This document shows, one piece after another, positions 1-14,112 of a stretch of 64,000 nt of DNA; positions within the stretch are counted from its first letter, which is position 1, and each line of letters opens with the position of its first letter. The stretch is from positions 49,249,325 to 49,313,324 of the forward strand of contig QCXZ01000064.1 of NCBI GenBank assembly GCA_025024175.1, given 5' to 3'. Source of the DNA: Rhyzopertha dominica. Lineage: Eukaryota > Arthropoda > Insecta > Coleoptera > Bostrichidae. Under the pieces are notes generated by a model that worked only from the letters and a program-made list of their open reading frames with translations, was not told the origin of the DNA and ran no database searches. Made by a program: the position numbers and the translations under genes.

Positions 1-888
1 CATTATAAAAAATGAGACAAGTCGGTCTAGTCATTCTCATACAACCAATTAAAATCACATAGGAGCGTTAGATGTTAAATGACATTTGCGCATGTAGCGC
101 CATCTGTTGGAATCGAAATGAAATAGAAACATTTAATGTACTACACGATCGCGAATCACCACAAAAGTTAGACCAAATTTAATTTTACTAGGATTGGAAT
201 ACATGTTTGCAAAATTTTCAGTTAACCAAAAACATTCGAGTCTGAATTTTATGGCTCGCAAAATTTTCTTATTTCCTTCTGAAATTTTAACTTAACTAAT
301 TTTCTTTTGCTAAAAACGTTTCATGGAGCATAATTAACACAACAAAGAATAAATCAAATATGTCGTTCCTAACTTCTATTATGATCGAGAGTCATACAAA
401 ATTTAGATTTTTTCGACTTTTCGTAAATCATCTTTTGCCGAAAACTTTCCCAGGACTATTACAAACATAAGAAAAGCACTTTATTTGTTTTTCCTAAATT
501 TTTCATTTTTCAGGCAATTTTTTCAATTTTTCTTTCCATAAAAACGTAATTCGGATTACAAGTATTACGAACGCTATAAAATAAGAGGCATATCGGTCCA
601 GCCATGAAGTGATAACCTTAGCTTACCTTGTCTACCAGTTAAATACTCAAAAACTGGATGAAATTACGGAATGTATTAAAACGAAAGTTCGTGTTCGTGG
701 CATCATACTTTAGAGGATAAGTAGTGCGGAAATGAAGAATCAGCCCTTAACCTATTTATGTTGGTAGTGCCGTTTATTTTCGCCGTTCCGAATCAATTAG
801 TCAAATGGATTTTGCAACAACCGAGCTGGTAACGAATCCCGGCGAAATCTACATTTCGTTCCCAAGCGCAATGGCTTTCATTAAACTC

Positions 889-926
889 ATATCTATTTTC
901 TCGCCTTCGGGTGAGGCGAAATAGAT
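889..926. repeat. Hairpin with arms ATCTATTT/AAATAGAT
   Basis: ATCTATTT, then CGCC after a three-base bulge, pair with GGCG and AAATAGAT across a short TTCGGG-containing loop. It lies about 150 bases upstream of the TATA-like box. Function is unknown; it could be a small repeat. Confidence 0.4.
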
Positions 927-1049
927 TCGTGTTTTACGACTTCCAGTAATGACGCGAATTGAAATCGAAAACGTGGATGGATTTTCTGAGGTGCAGTCGG
1001 TTACCAGCGCACAGTCATTTGTTTCGCCTTTTGTCGATCCACGGCACGC

Positions 1050-1091
1050 TATAAAATCAGACGGAATGCTCGGGGCGCATCGTGCAGTTTA
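1050..1091 (+). promoter_or_regulatory. Candidate TATA/initiator core promoter
   Basis: TATAAAA at 1050-1056 lies in a locally GC-richer stretch. Downstream, GCAGTTTAGTGTGAGC (1085-1100) contains an initiator-like CAGTT with A at 1086. The 36-base spacing is somewhat longer than the usual 28-32; an alternative CA at 1078-1079 would give 29. A plus-strand gene starting here would be about 41 kb upstream of the first EGF exon. No coding exon is visible downstream. Confidence 0.3.
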
Positions 1092-2182
1092 GTGTGAGCT
1101 TTGAAATCCATCAAGTGCGGTCGCTGCATCGATGGGACATATTTAGTTTATTGATGTTGTGTGCATGGGGCGAATATTGACTTTTAGATTCCAGCGATAT
1201 TTAATGCAATGTGTATCGTTCTCTAAGTTTGGTTAGAACTGGATCTTGAAACTATTAACATTGCAAATTACTTATGTCGATTGCAAAATTACTCGTTACA
1301 TTTAGCTATTAATAGTTTATTAATAGAAGCACTTCAATACAGAGCATCTGCATTTAAACCATAGAATATATGTATCTTTCATGTAATATTTTATTGTCCC
1401 ATAGGCTTCTTATTATGGTTTTCAAACGGACAAGCCTGTAATAATTTATACTGATGAAGTCATTTTTTAATTAAACTAAAATATGTCTTTGTGGGCATGT
1501 TAAATTTGGCTTTATGAATACAGAGCCGGTTCGATTAATCTTGACTTACTGGTATAATATGGACGACATCTTTATAATCACAACTCATGAGGTACAGCAC
1601 AAACGTCTGAGCACACTTCTTACGTGATTTACAGAACATGAACGGGCCGCTAACCCAAGAACGTTTTTGGTATCTCAGATACCGTATACAGGGTATCAAA
1701 TTTCACCCCAGGTCGCATACATACTGACTTTCAAGGTAGAAGCTGTCAGCAGCATGACACAACCTACATTTGTTGAACTGCTACGATTTCTGGGTGTGTT
1801 TAACGTCTACCGTCAATTTTATTAAAGATGTGGCATGATTAGTTCCATTTAACGAGATGATTAACAACAACATAAGAAATGGTCAGAAGAAGCCAAAGAA
1901 ACATTTAAAAGATGCGGAAGCAGACCATCCATCTGAAATCGAAATTTCAGTTAAAACAACCAATGCTTCTGAAAAACCTGTAGGTTTGTTCTATAAGAAA
2001 CTCAATATTAACCAAAGGAGCTACAGCGCACATGAGAATTCGTCGTAGTATACGTACTAAGGAATATGGTATTTTTGTCAAATCACAAACCGTTAACCTA
2101 TGCTTCAGATAACAGGCTCACAGAACAGGTCACAGTCCGATCATTTCCCACTTACAGTGAATCACTCCCTGGTCATATAATG

Positions 2183-3408
2183 GGGTCCTCCCACATTTTT
2201 TTTATTTTAACTTTAAAATGTACATAAAAATTGAAGCACAAAGACATTTTTTGCGGTATTTTTCCGGGTCTTGTTTGCCGAGAAAAAAATGTGAAAGTAT
2301 GGATTTTTTAATATCCGTTTCAAATGCCTCGATATTCCGCCATGGAGGTAACGTAAAAGGTTCTCATGCTGACGAAAGCTAGAAACACCAATAATAAATA
2401 GCCAGTGCTCTAGCGCCATTGCAAGTAATATTTGTTTACATTTTTTGAACTACGTCGCGTTGCCAATGTAGGCAAATTTTCGCGATACCTGAGGAATTGA
2501 CTCGTAAACTGGCATTGTAACACTGATACCTAGGTCAACTTCAGTCAGTTTATTCTATAATGAACAGTTCAATATAATAAGCGCATTCACTGGCATTTTG
2601 CTGAAAAACGAAAGCACTTTAACCATCAAACCTGCTTTTGAACTAGTGTTTTTATTATGAGGAATTAAACGCCGCTTGAAGCTTGATAATGTTTAGTTTG
2701 TATACTTTCGTATGACAACGATATGATAAATTTTGAAACTGTCAGGACGATATCTGGCCGTCGTTAGGAAGAAAATGGTAAAGTAGGGCTGACTACATCG
2801 CACGTTCGCACGTGCTGCATGTGTCATGTGTGCAACGAATAACCCTAACGACTCTAGAAACGCGTTTTTGTTTACACAGTTTGGTAAAATCTTCAGGTTT
2901 CGTATTTGTCAGATTAAGTGATGGAGCAAAATGTTGTCGAAGTATTTGGGTAATCTGTTGTTTTTTTAATGTAATAATGGCTTACGTTAATAAGTGTTTT
3001 GTTCCGTGTTGTTAGAATACTAGTGCTGATAAACAGTTACAGGTTATTCCTGTTTACATTATAATATTGATGTTGACGTTATACCTTCGCCCCTCTCTCT
3101 CTTTCTCTCTCTCTCGCTCTCCCACTCCCATTGCATTATTTGTATTTCTCTGGCTATTTATAAAACTGACAACAGTGAGCATCTGGTTACCTAGGGAGCT
3201 GTAACAGTGCGCATGACGGAACTTAGGAACCTTTTGCGTAGTTGTTGGCGGATTTAAGAAAATGTTTGAAACAGGGTAATTTTTCTACCGCCGTTTGTTA
3301 CCAGTTGAATTATTCTGAAAGCAAAATAGATGCGTGGTACTAGCATTCATGATGTAAGCAATAAAAGGCATAGGTTAAAACAATTAAATTTTAATGTGCG
3401 GGACGACC
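2183..3408 (+). mobile_element. 1.2 kb DNA-element-like repeat, copy A
   Basis: The sequence between 2183 and 3408 reappears inverted at 15194-16544, with long near-identical blocks such as ATGAACAGTTCAATATAATA. Both copies share terminal inverted repeats close to GGGTCGTCCCGCACAT, so this is a transposable unit rather than a segmental duplication. A clear target duplication was not found. Inside, at 2979, a frame starts MAYVNKCFVPCC and is stopped. That start resembles the zinc-binding N terminus of THAP domains, as found in P-element-type transposases. This is suggestive only. The CT-rich microsatellite at about 3090-3130 is internal to the element. Confidence 0.75.
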
Positions 3409-5180
3409 TTATTATCTTGAACTATTAGAGATAAAATTTGCAAACATTGGATTTCCCATGTTATTCAGGATTTTTAAATACTTCGACATGCTTTTTCTTC
3501 AGAAATAGAGTTTTTCGATTTGTATCTGTAAGCTTACCCCAAGGCTGTAGCGGTATGTTTTGACTTCCTGGATTTGATTTATTTCTGCATTAGTGATAAA
3601 GGCGTTATCTAAGATAAGATTAGTCCGTATATACAGTATACATAAACCTAGTTTTAAGATTTCTTGGCTGATACTGGTCGTTTAGAACGTTGCGACAATT
3701 TTATGTAAATCTTGTAAATCTTTATACTGTTCAGACTGTCAGAAAAGAAGTCAACTTTGGTGGATAGATTGGTACTAGCAACCTAAACCAGTTCCCGTTT
3801 ACGTTTATTATGCTTCGAATTGGAGGTACTGCCAGCTAACCATTTAATAATATATCATTAGCGCCCCTGGCGGAAATAATCCGCAAGCAAACTTTTATTA
3901 ATCAGAAACCGTGCGTTGCGTTCTATAACTATGGTTCTGATAAATTAATAAAAAAAACGTTTCGGATGAATAAAGCACTTCCGAGAAATAAGGATCAGTT
4001 TTGGCAGTATCTATATCAAAAACGTTTCTTTATATTTTATGTAGTTCGGTAAATTTTATTAATTAATCACAAAAATATATTACATTTAAAAGATTTATCG
4101 CAAGTAAAAAAATGTTTATCGTGAATTATTGTGTATATTTTGTACGATTATCTTTTATTTTGAATTTAAATAAACATTTATTTTACGCTTTCTATTCGTC
4201 TCCTAATCGGCGCCCCATTTTAGTACGCCGCTGAATGCCCCTGCACCACATATGGCTGGTGAATATATATTCAGCGTAAATTGCCATTGTTGTCGTTAAT
4301 TACTGGCGCGGGTCCATATCTGCTTCAGATCCAACTATCCTCCCTTCATCCTGCTTAAACTGTCTTTAAAATGTACATATAGTAGATACGTTTTTAAATA
4401 CTATGTATATTTAGTGATTATAGATCCAACTTTATATATTTATTTTTTGGTCAAGTTACTAGCATTTCAATTGTTTTAATGCTCTGATGTATTTATGCAG
4501 AAAGATCTCTTTCTTTTACTCTTACATAAAACTAAGTGGAACAGAACCTAATTTCTATAATTTGCATTTTACATATTTCACATTAAAAGGACACTAGTAT
4601 ATTTTGTACTTATTATTCACCTCGATAATATTTTAACAAAGCCCCGAGTTTTGGAATGACATTTTTCTGGCATTAAGGAATTTTCTTTATGCGACAGAAA
4701 TGTAAAAAGTTGCCACACGCCCCTTCTTATATAGCAAAGTGACGTGGCATACCGTTCCCCAGGTTATTTGTTGTACAGCCAGTTTCAGATCTCGTTTTGC
4801 TTATAACCGTGTGGCGTAGATGTCATGTTATAAATTACTTTGTAATAGACATGATGGATGAGGTCTACCGAGTCGTCGACTTTTTACGAATTTAGGGCTC
4901 GAGAGAGGAGGAAAGCGTTCGATAAAAACTGTAAAACGACTAAAAACTTGGCATCGCACGCTCTAAAGCGGTTTCTGATGGTTACACCCACTAACAATCC
5001 GAACAGCAAGACAAACTCCGCAAAGTTTACTTTGCGGGAAATTCAAAACACGGCCTCAAGACCGTACAACATTGAGCGAGTTTGAGTTATTAAAACAATA
5101 TTAATTTAGAAAACAAAAGAATAACGCTTCTCGGCAAGAATAAAACTGAGACACGTAGACTACCTAATATTAACTCTATT
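3409..5180. other. AT-rich stretch without recognised genes
   Basis: No coding exon or complete element was identified. The 75-codon frame at 4858-5085 has no family resemblance. A small hairpin, CCGCAAAG...CTTTGCGG, lies at 5018-5038. GCGCCCCTGG-like words near 3861 and 4209 resemble hAT termini but have no partners that I could pair. Confidence 0.5.
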
Positions 5181-5188
5181 GCTGGCAC

Positions 5189-6522
5189 CAGGAGCGCCAG
5201 CTTTTAGAAAACCTCGTGGGTGCTCATGCTAACATAATCGTGAAAATAGTATCTATGAATCCGTCCAATAGAGCTCAATAGGTACACATGCAATATGACA
5301 GAAATATGTATGATATAAATAGAAAGATACGTAAGAGGAAAAAAATAAGTACAAAAATGCTAGATTTGTCCTAGTGCCTTTGTTGGTACCAGCATTAGTC
5401 ATCGACAAACTTTTTTATGAAAGAAACTGTGTTCAATTCACTACAGAACGAGAGGTAGAATGTGGAGTACTCCTTTTTGAAACCAAAGATATACGAAAAA
5501 ATTATAAAATAATACTGTATTGGTAACGGAAACCAACCTCATCGGGGAGGTATATAAACTACGTCTCAAATCATTCGACACAAGTTAAAATAAACTTTGT
5601 AAAACAGATGAAACATAGAATTATTAAAATAAAATATTCAAAATTTATTGAAAAAAATTTAAAAAATTAGAATATTTACTAATACACAATTCATGCCCGA
5701 GAGCGTTGATAAATAAAATCCTCTATTCTACTACTGACTTATCAACACTTCATGTAACGCAAACACAGCGAACGGTAGTATGCAGAGAGACGTGGGGCAG
5801 AGGGTAAATCATGATCCTATGGTTGACAAAAACCTACAAACAGTAGATCATAGAATGTATGTATCCCTACCAAACATTACTGGATTGACAACAAAATTAT
5901 TCAGAACGTTTAAAAAATGAAAACATAAAAATTACAATTGAGAACAAGAAGCATGGCTCAACCCTACTCGCAACACTAAAATGCATGCACATGTTCTATA
6001 ATATATGTTTGGGATGTAAGGATTGTGAAGGCAAATACACATAGGACAGGTATCACAATGGATGGTTAATAGATTGGCCGTCTACAAAAGTGATATAACT
6101 AAACAAAGGGATAGATGCTCACTTACTGAACACATTGACATCATATTAAGTGGGATAATGTGAAAATTTAGGATAAAGAAAGTAATACAAACAAGAGATT
6201 AATACTTGAAATGGTTCACATAAATCAAAATTCCAATATAATAAATAAAAAAATCAGATATTAAAAAACTGAGCAACATTTCCACGTACTTGCTTTCACA
6301 AGAAATTCTAAAACAAAGCTGGGTGGGCTTGAATCATCTGACAGCACTGTAGACGCTCTAATTTGATAAATTTGACAAAGAGTTCTTTTTTATATCTGTG
6401 ATAAGTTAGTTTCAATTTATGGTACATGTGTTGAAGCCTATTTGGTCGTGGGTGCTCCGCACCCACAATTTACTTCTCGTGGGTGCTGGAGCACCCGAGT
6501 ACCCATGGAGTCGGCGCCCCTG
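5189..6522. mobile_element. Non-autonomous hAT-like element, 1.33 kb
   Basis: The element starts CAGGAGCGCC and ends GGCGCCCCTG, an imperfect terminal inverted repeat typical of hAT elements. It is flanked by a perfect 8-base duplication, GCTGGCAC, at 5181-5188 and 6523-6530. Subterminal GTGGGTGCT words occur at both ends in inverted orientation and are partly duplicated at the right end. No transposase frame survives. Confidence 0.88.
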
Positions 6523-6530
6523 GCTGGCAC

Positions 6531-8242
6531 ATTTAATTATTATCTGTAACATTTCCACAGAAAAGCAGTCTATTCCTTCAACCTGAATTGAAGTTGCTTT
6601 TTACAGAAATTCTACTTTATTTTTAACACACCTAGATGGAGGATCGAGCGCCACCTTTGTTCACTTGATCATTCTGTATAGACAAACAGAGCCGGACTGT
6701 GATACTGAATTTTGTAAGCTTGTGACACTGTATTCTGTTTGTATCAAAAAAGATTTCCTTTCCAACAATTTGACATATGTACAAGCGCGAGATAAAATAA
6801 ATGAAAGCAATTGAAGATAGAGATTAAAGAAAGCATTTTATCTCCAGGTAAGAAGAAAAAGAAAACTGCCACAAAGTCTCATTTCGTTTTTTTCTAATCC
6901 GCTTTATAATAAATTCTTACAAACAGAGTCAAAAAGATACGAAGCTTAAGGTCAATTCACAAAAATTTGTCGATCTTAGTAATTACAAAGGCTATTATGA
7001 CATCCTTCTGGAAGTTATGAGAAAATAGGTTTTCTATAGGTGAAGATAAAGATAAACTACAAGATTTTAAGGAAAAAACTCGATATTTAACTATAATTCA
7101 ACAACATTTACGCAATAGTAAACCGTATCGTCAAGAAAATCGACCAGTAGTATATTCACTAGTGTCTTGCATATTGAAAATTCTGGAGTGATAATACATC
7201 CTGTTTCAAAGGACCTGCGACTGATAACTGTAAATACAGCTTGCAATAACAAAATTTATTTCTACTAAATTGGATTTGATTAACTTTTTACCAAATAAGA
7301 ATTTACGCTTAATTTGCAGTCACAATGCATGGGTTGAAAACTATTGCCTATAAGGATTATCTGACGAAATGTCAAACGTAACCGCGGTGCCGGTGCTGTA
7401 ATTGGAGCCTGTGATGAAAATACAATGCTTTGAAATTATTTTATTTATTTTAGAATACATTTTTGTCTATTGACCCTTCCATTAAGTATGAATTGAGCAC
7501 CTTATTACAATATACGGAATCAGTAATGACTCGTATTCAGAAATGCATTGATGCTAAAGGCCACCATTTTGAACATGACTCCCATTGTCATCAGAAAGTT
7601 CAATTATTTTTCAAATTCGACTTTAAGATAATTCATTTCTAGAAATTTAACCTTGTAGAACGAAAAATAAATTTTCTGACACTTCAAAGTGTTTATACGA
7701 ACATTTTCTGAAGCACCTTGTAGTTGTATTTTGGTGTCGGGATCACTTCACTCCACAATAGTGATGTAAATTAATATTGGAACTGATCCTTTGAAAGATA
7801 CTTGACTTGTTATTATAAGTTTTCCACAAATACTTTTGATCACTGGGCGTCTGTCGGCGTCGAACCCAATGATAACTTGGATTCAGCTCAGTACCGGATT
7901 CATGGATGCTCTTGATAAAATTTTATGCACAAGTCTTGAAATATGTCAAACATGAAAAAATTAATTGGCTTAATTAAACTCAAATTGCCTAGATAAGCGC
8001 AGTTTACAAAGCTCAGACGAGACATACTTTTGTTTTAGAATATGCATTTGCATAAAATCCCTATCCTGTTTATAAGATACTTACAACGTTTATTACTGTA
8101 TCTCAATCCTAAAAAATTTCAATCCACTTCCCTCTAGATTCGACGATTAAACAAACATTAATGGTAAAAGGGGATGTTGTCTACCTGTCATATATTGACA
8201 TGTTTTTTTATTAACGGTCTTTGTCAAGAACAAAAGAAAAAC
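6531..8242. other. AT-rich intronic stretch
   Basis: Nothing recognised: no long reading frame, no paired termini, no tandem array. Confidence 0.5.
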
Positions 8243-8250
8243 ATGGTACT

Positions 8251-10267
8251 CATGGGCGTATCCAGCTTTTGGTCTAAGGGGGGGGGGGGATCAGGAATTT
8301 CCCTTACTGAATAATTCAACATAAAATAAAAATGTTCCTTTATCGGATTATGTACCTAAGTAATTAACGAAGGTTTTATTTCATGAACAATCTTCGTTAG
8401 TTTTCTGCAAGCTGACTTAAAACATCTTCTGTGAAGACCCAAGTTTTTTATGTCTTTTATATATACTGATCTTCAGAAGCTCATTTATTCCTAATTTAAT
8501 TATTGATGATATCAGTTAGGCGATATTTAATGCATTCAGTTGCATGTCTATCACGTTTAACAAAAGATGAGTAGATACATTTTATTTGGAAGAATAAAGT
8601 TCCCTGATTCACATAATGTATAGTAATGTCAAACGAAGTACTAAAGAAATATAAATTTTGCCTTAAGCATCTACTAATAGAACCACGTTTTATGATTTGG
8701 AATTCGCACATGTCAAATATTAGTCAATTAACCGCTGCGCTTTTTAGTTTCAACTTTTCGCATTAGAAGTTTTAGAAATTTAAGTAAGGAGTGAATAGGT
8801 AGCTAGTGCAGATAAAAAAATTATCAAAACTGAGAATGAGGAAACAACCTGGTCGTGAAATAGTACCTAAGACTGTAATGATTTAAGCTGGTGGTTTAGT
8901 TAATCTCAGTAAAACTTAAAAACACAAGTTATAACATCTTGCTGGCTGTCACCGATTTGCAAAATATGGCTCAATATCGCCAAAAACGTTTTTACGGAAT
9001 TTAGTTACTTTCCTGAAATCTGCAGGGATTAGCAATTCAACACAGTATAAATTATTACAAATATTCCTTTATGAGCAATTAATCTTATTATGGCAATGTA
9101 AGTTATACTTCGATTGTTACTTCTGCGGCAATCTTTATGTGGCATAAAAGTAATTTATGTTGTTAACTTTAATCATATATGCATAGTTTATGTGCTTAAA
9201 GCTCCTAATATCGTCATCTGAAACTGAATATGAGCACATCAATAATACTCTATTAAACTTGGACATCGCATTGATCTGATATTTTAAATACATCAAATTT
9301 GAGTACTTCTTTTTGCTCTTTGGCTAAAATAATGACCAGGGCATAAATCGAAAATAGCGCTTTTGAGTCGATTATATAAATGCTAGATAATAACCAGACA
9401 CCGCAACACATCAGTAAAATGACAGCATATACATCTTAATGTTCGACGACGTTTTGTACACATTATGAGTAGGTACTGTGTAAAATCAGATTTAGATAGT
9501 TGCATAAAATTATGCAAGACATGCTTTGTTATGAACACAGTACAGAGTATACCATCTTTTATTTAGACTGAGCCTTTGGGTTTATTTGTCTATACTTTTT
9601 TTAAGTCGCCAGTGCACTGCTTCCAAAAATTAACCCAGCACTTAATATTTTAACCAAATTAAGCCTCATTTAAATAAACAGATACGTTTAATTTTTTGTA
9701 TACTGGCATTTTAAGAGCACACCGGGTTTTAATTCGTGAATTCCTGCTTATTGCTGGATTCCTAAAACTTATGTTTAATATACTTTTATAACTCTTAGTT
9801 CGGATAGATGTTTGCTCGAAATAACTGATATTTTTGAAAGTTTTTGTTTCTCTGCATTAGTTTTGAAATTTGGAAAAGAAGATTGGAGTTACCGCCAAAT
9901 ACAAATTTGTGACCGATCGTGGGTATTCCGCATAACAGAATCATGCATAGTTAAACAATCCCAATAAGAAAACATATTAGAAGAGCTGAACAAAGTAGAA
10001 ATCGTATTGACTCCTGACCAAAATAAGCTTGGAAACCGTTTAATAACGACTTATTGAATGTCATTTGCATATGTCAAATATGAGTTCTGGATTAAAATTG
10101 TGAAATATGCTTGTCTATAAATTTTACTTCATTAACAATTTCGTAAATAGATACTTAATTAATCAGCTAAATGTATGGAAGGTGAGAAGGGCCCAGAGTT
10201 GGGGCCCAGGTCTAGGGGGGGGACAGCTACCCCCCCCCCCCCGTGCCCACCCTTCGGTACGCCCATG
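8251..10267. mobile_element. Non-autonomous DNA element with 8 bp target duplication, 2.0 kb
   Basis: The termini CATGGGCGTATCC and (reverse) CATGGGCGTACCG form an inverted repeat. They are flanked by ATGGTACT (8243-8250) and ATGGTATT (10268-10275), an 8-base duplication with one change. This is the pattern expected of a hAT element. Twelve Gs at 8278-8289 and thirteen Cs at 10230-10242 sit symmetrically just inside the ends, so they belong to the inverted repeat. The 71-codon minus-strand frame at 8711-8496 is not recognisable as transposase. Confidence 0.85.
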
Positions 10268-10275
10268 ATGGTATT

Positions 10276-13200
10276 GCTGCAGAAAAACCATGTTTATAGC
10301 GGAAATAATAAAGCAGCGAAACCTGCCTTAGGGAAGAACTGATTATTGCGACCAGCCCGAAAATTAAAGCAAATAAAAAGCACATGTTTACTATTGTTGA
10401 CCTTTTACTCCTGACTTACAGTTACACAAAAAAGTTAGGTTATGAACATTTTCTAAGGTATATAATATAACAATTAAAAAACATTATATTGTGGCTTAGT
10501 TGGCGGATGAAGACAACGCCTAATAAGGATGCGATTTATTATTACATAATTAAAGTGGAGCAATTCACGAAACAATTCTACTGTCGCAAATCGGATCAGT
10601 CCAAGAATGCGAATTTGTTTATATTGAAAAAAGGGTTCTTTCGATAGAATATCAGTTTTAATGAACTAATGTTTTTGTGAAGCGACATAATACGTTAAAA
10701 TATTATGTCATAAGCGAGTTGATGCCTTTTTAAATGAACGCTAGTTATATACAACACAACCTGTAGGAAAAAAAACCTTTGTAAGTATTCCCAAGAGATT
10801 TGTACCATTTTCTCATCTTCCAAATATTAAAAAATACACGTGATATATTATAAAAACATAGGCCAAACTAAACTAAAATTTCTGACGTCAAAAAAGGCAT
10901 GGAGGATGGAAAAGTTTTCTGTGGCTGAAGGACACTTGGAAGCTTTCCTTAAACACTAGATCAAATTCACAGTTTGATTATTAGTAGAAGAAAAACAGCT
11001 AAGAAAAGTATTGTTGTACCTCTGAGGACACCACAATAGGATATCAATCATCAGATATTTCTTGGAAAAGATATTGACCAACCAGTTTTGAAGCTGTCTG
11101 TGTAGTTCATATTAATAGTTAGTACTTAATTCATAGATTACATATACTAATTTTATTTTTCACTTGCTTGTATAGTTTACTATTATCTTCTAACAGAATG
11201 AATGTATAACACGAACCTACGTTATATTACACCTCACAAATGTTTGCTGTGAGACCCACTAAAAGGACTTTTACGCTTGTAATAATTTATTTCTATCCCA
11301 CTCTAAAATCTTCATTTGCCTTTCACATAAATTACGTAAAAGCCTAGGTCCACTGTTTAGTGTGCTTTACGGCCGCCCACCCGCTGCTATTTGGACTTGT
11401 AATCTCGGTAAAGATAATTAATGAGGTCAACATTTACACGCTACACAAAATTTACATTGGCGTAATTGCCAACATCAACTGCCTATTTTGAAGTTATTAG
11501 CGTACACTGCTCCGTTTGTGCGGAAAATAGCCCGTTATGCACTCAACATCTACAATTTTATTTTTGAACAAACGCGCTGATTTAACAGTTCAATAATGGG
11601 TATCGCTTGTTCTGTATCTGGAAACTTAGCTATAAACGAAAAATGCTCTCCTGGGAGCGTTAATAAAGCTTTNTTTTTAGACTAACGTCAAGGCATGCCA
11701 AAATATAAGCATATACATTTCATATACAGTGTATGTCTATAAAGTGTTTCCACCTACTCCCATGTTAACTTTAGAACGCGTTGAGTTAGAAGGTTCAAAT
11801 AAAATGGTGATGAGATCGTTGAAGAATGGCTTCCTTTTACATCTGATATCATTTTTAAGCCACTTAGGCTTATCGGGCTTTATTAGTCAATGTGTTCAAA
11901 AAGAATAGTTTCTTAAACATAATTTAAAATTTGTTTCATATTTTATGAAATACTATAATTCGTAGAAAAAGCATAGAGATAATATTTACAAACATTTGAT
12001 TTCTTGTTACTTAGGATGGCTTAGATTTCGTAAGACACGGTATATGATCGAAACCCTTTCTGCTCTACTGCTTTCTTATGTCCTTCGTCACCATTTGTGG
12101 TTCTTTCCATATTTATACTTAAAGGTTATTTCTGCACATCTCCATCTTATGTTTCTCGCGCTAATCCTCTTCCTTTGCGATATATATTATATATAATGTA
12201 ATGTTCAATATCCACGTAACCTTCACCGAAAGAAAAATTCTTCATATCATCATCGCAGTTTGCAAAAATTACAAAGTTAACTCTGCAAATTAATATACAC
12301 CTACACGTTTTTATTCTTCAATTTTGTTTTCTGTTCGCTTACTATTTTATTCCTTACAACATTAGACAAATTTAGTCCTTCTTGTGCGATAAAGTCTCCC
12401 TACTGGTTATTTCTAGTTAACAGGTTCTTAAAATTTATATATTTACTTTACACTAAGTCTCAGATTTGCATTTATTACACGGAAGAATGCATTTTCTAAA
12501 CCAACGAAGCAGAAGAAGGCGTGCTCTTACTTTTCTTGTTATTTGTTTTAGTGTAAATATATGATTTTGCACATTGTGTTTATCTCCAAATCTTCTTTGG
12601 GGTACAATTGATCTTATTTTTTTCTAAGCCTGTTCTTTAGCAGCCTTTCGTACATTTTGGCTACAACGCTCAGCAGTAGAATTCTTCAATATAGATATTA
12701 AACTTAGCCTCATTGTCAGTACTATTGACTTGCTCAACTGACACGGGGAAAACATCTTCGCATATTCTCAGTTCCAAGCACTTTGTAAATATTCTGTCAC
12801 AAGCTACTCTCAGCCCAGGGGACATTCTTTATTTATATATTACTAATTTACAAAAGCTCTAATCCCAAAATTTCTAACAATCATTCATAAAATATTATCC
12901 ATGGACAATAGAGTGCGATATTTTCGCAGATATACCACAAAAATGCCTCACTTCCACGTACTTAACTCTTCATTGTCAATTTTGTCAACGCGTAGTAGCG
13001 TTGGAATCATCATATCAAATCACCTTGGTTCCCAACATTCTGATATAAAATGCATAATGGAAATCGAAAGCAACATTTCCCTCCCATCTCTTAATGTCTT
13101 TGTTAGGTCGTTTGGCCCACTCTGTCTTTCGTAGTGACTCACACAGATTGCTACCTACATGAGTCTTCTCATCACCATCCCTCACAAAAATATTCTGTTC

Positions 13201-14112
13201 TGAATTATCTTGTTTACCCTGCATATAAATAGACAACATAACCAAAACTTTTAAGAAAACGATAATATAATGCAGAACACAAAAATGTAACTTTCGGAGA
13301 AAATCTAGCACATTTTACTTGTATCGTAGAGATTATTTCATTTCATTTCTTATAGAGAGCAAAATAAATACATGCTAATCATCGATAGGCCAAGATAATC
13401 CAACAAGCCGGATCCGTTAAGCCAGACAGACATCCAGACGGATAAAGTGCAGACAGTAGCGCCTTTGGAAAATGCGCTAAAAATGAAACAAAAATACATA
13501 AATGCTGATGTTTTTACCACAATGCTTCTTACACCCTAAGAATTTTTTTACTTCTTCAGCAGACGAGTTTCAAGTAACTGAAATAAATTCACTATCGAGA
13601 TTCGGGACAACATAATGACCAAAACTAAATACGTGCTTCTTATTTTAAATTATATCAATGCTACTAAAGAAATTATAAAATCAAGGAATTTTAACACTCT
13701 GCGAACGAGGCATTTTGGCATGTACATTTTAGATACCTATTAGTTATTCACATGACTTATATTGGTTTATAAAGCTAGTAGTTGCTCGATGTTGTATACT
13801 TTAAGAAAAAATATTAAACACTTGATAACTTGATAAAGCAAAAGGATGGCAAGCTTTGATGTGTATTATTAAATACCTTTAAGTATAGAATAGTCCTCAA
13901 TGAGTGGTCTTTAACAGTTTCCTACGTTTCTCTCGTAATAAGTGCACATGGCTACTAAAAGAGTATAGGGGAGTATTGTGCGGAGCGGACCAACTTCGTG
14001 ACGTAGGCGTCGAGAGAGAGCGTTACATGCCGACCTGCTATTATGAACGGCCTAGCTGAAGGAGACAGTTCCATTAAAGCCTTCTTACAGAGCACAAACG
14101 CTGCATCAAACC
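10276..14112. other. Intronic stretch with one GC-richer island
   Basis: No exon or complete element was seen. The 62-98 codon frames at about 12.0 and 13.0 kb have the composition of random AT-rich sequence. Around 11340-11540 the sequence is more balanced in GC and carries homeodomain-like TAATTAATGAGGTCA words. It could be conserved non-coding DNA, but that is untested. An ambiguous base lies near 11673. Confidence 0.45.

Larger units (their letters stand above)
1..2182. other. Non-coding stretch upstream of repeat copy A
   Basis: No exon with acceptable splice sites or coding bias was recognised. The 63-codon frame at 1857-2048 is lysine-rich and lacks family resemblance. The 760-1130 part is richer in GC than its surroundings and holds the hairpin and the TATA-like box. 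Confidence 0.6.
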
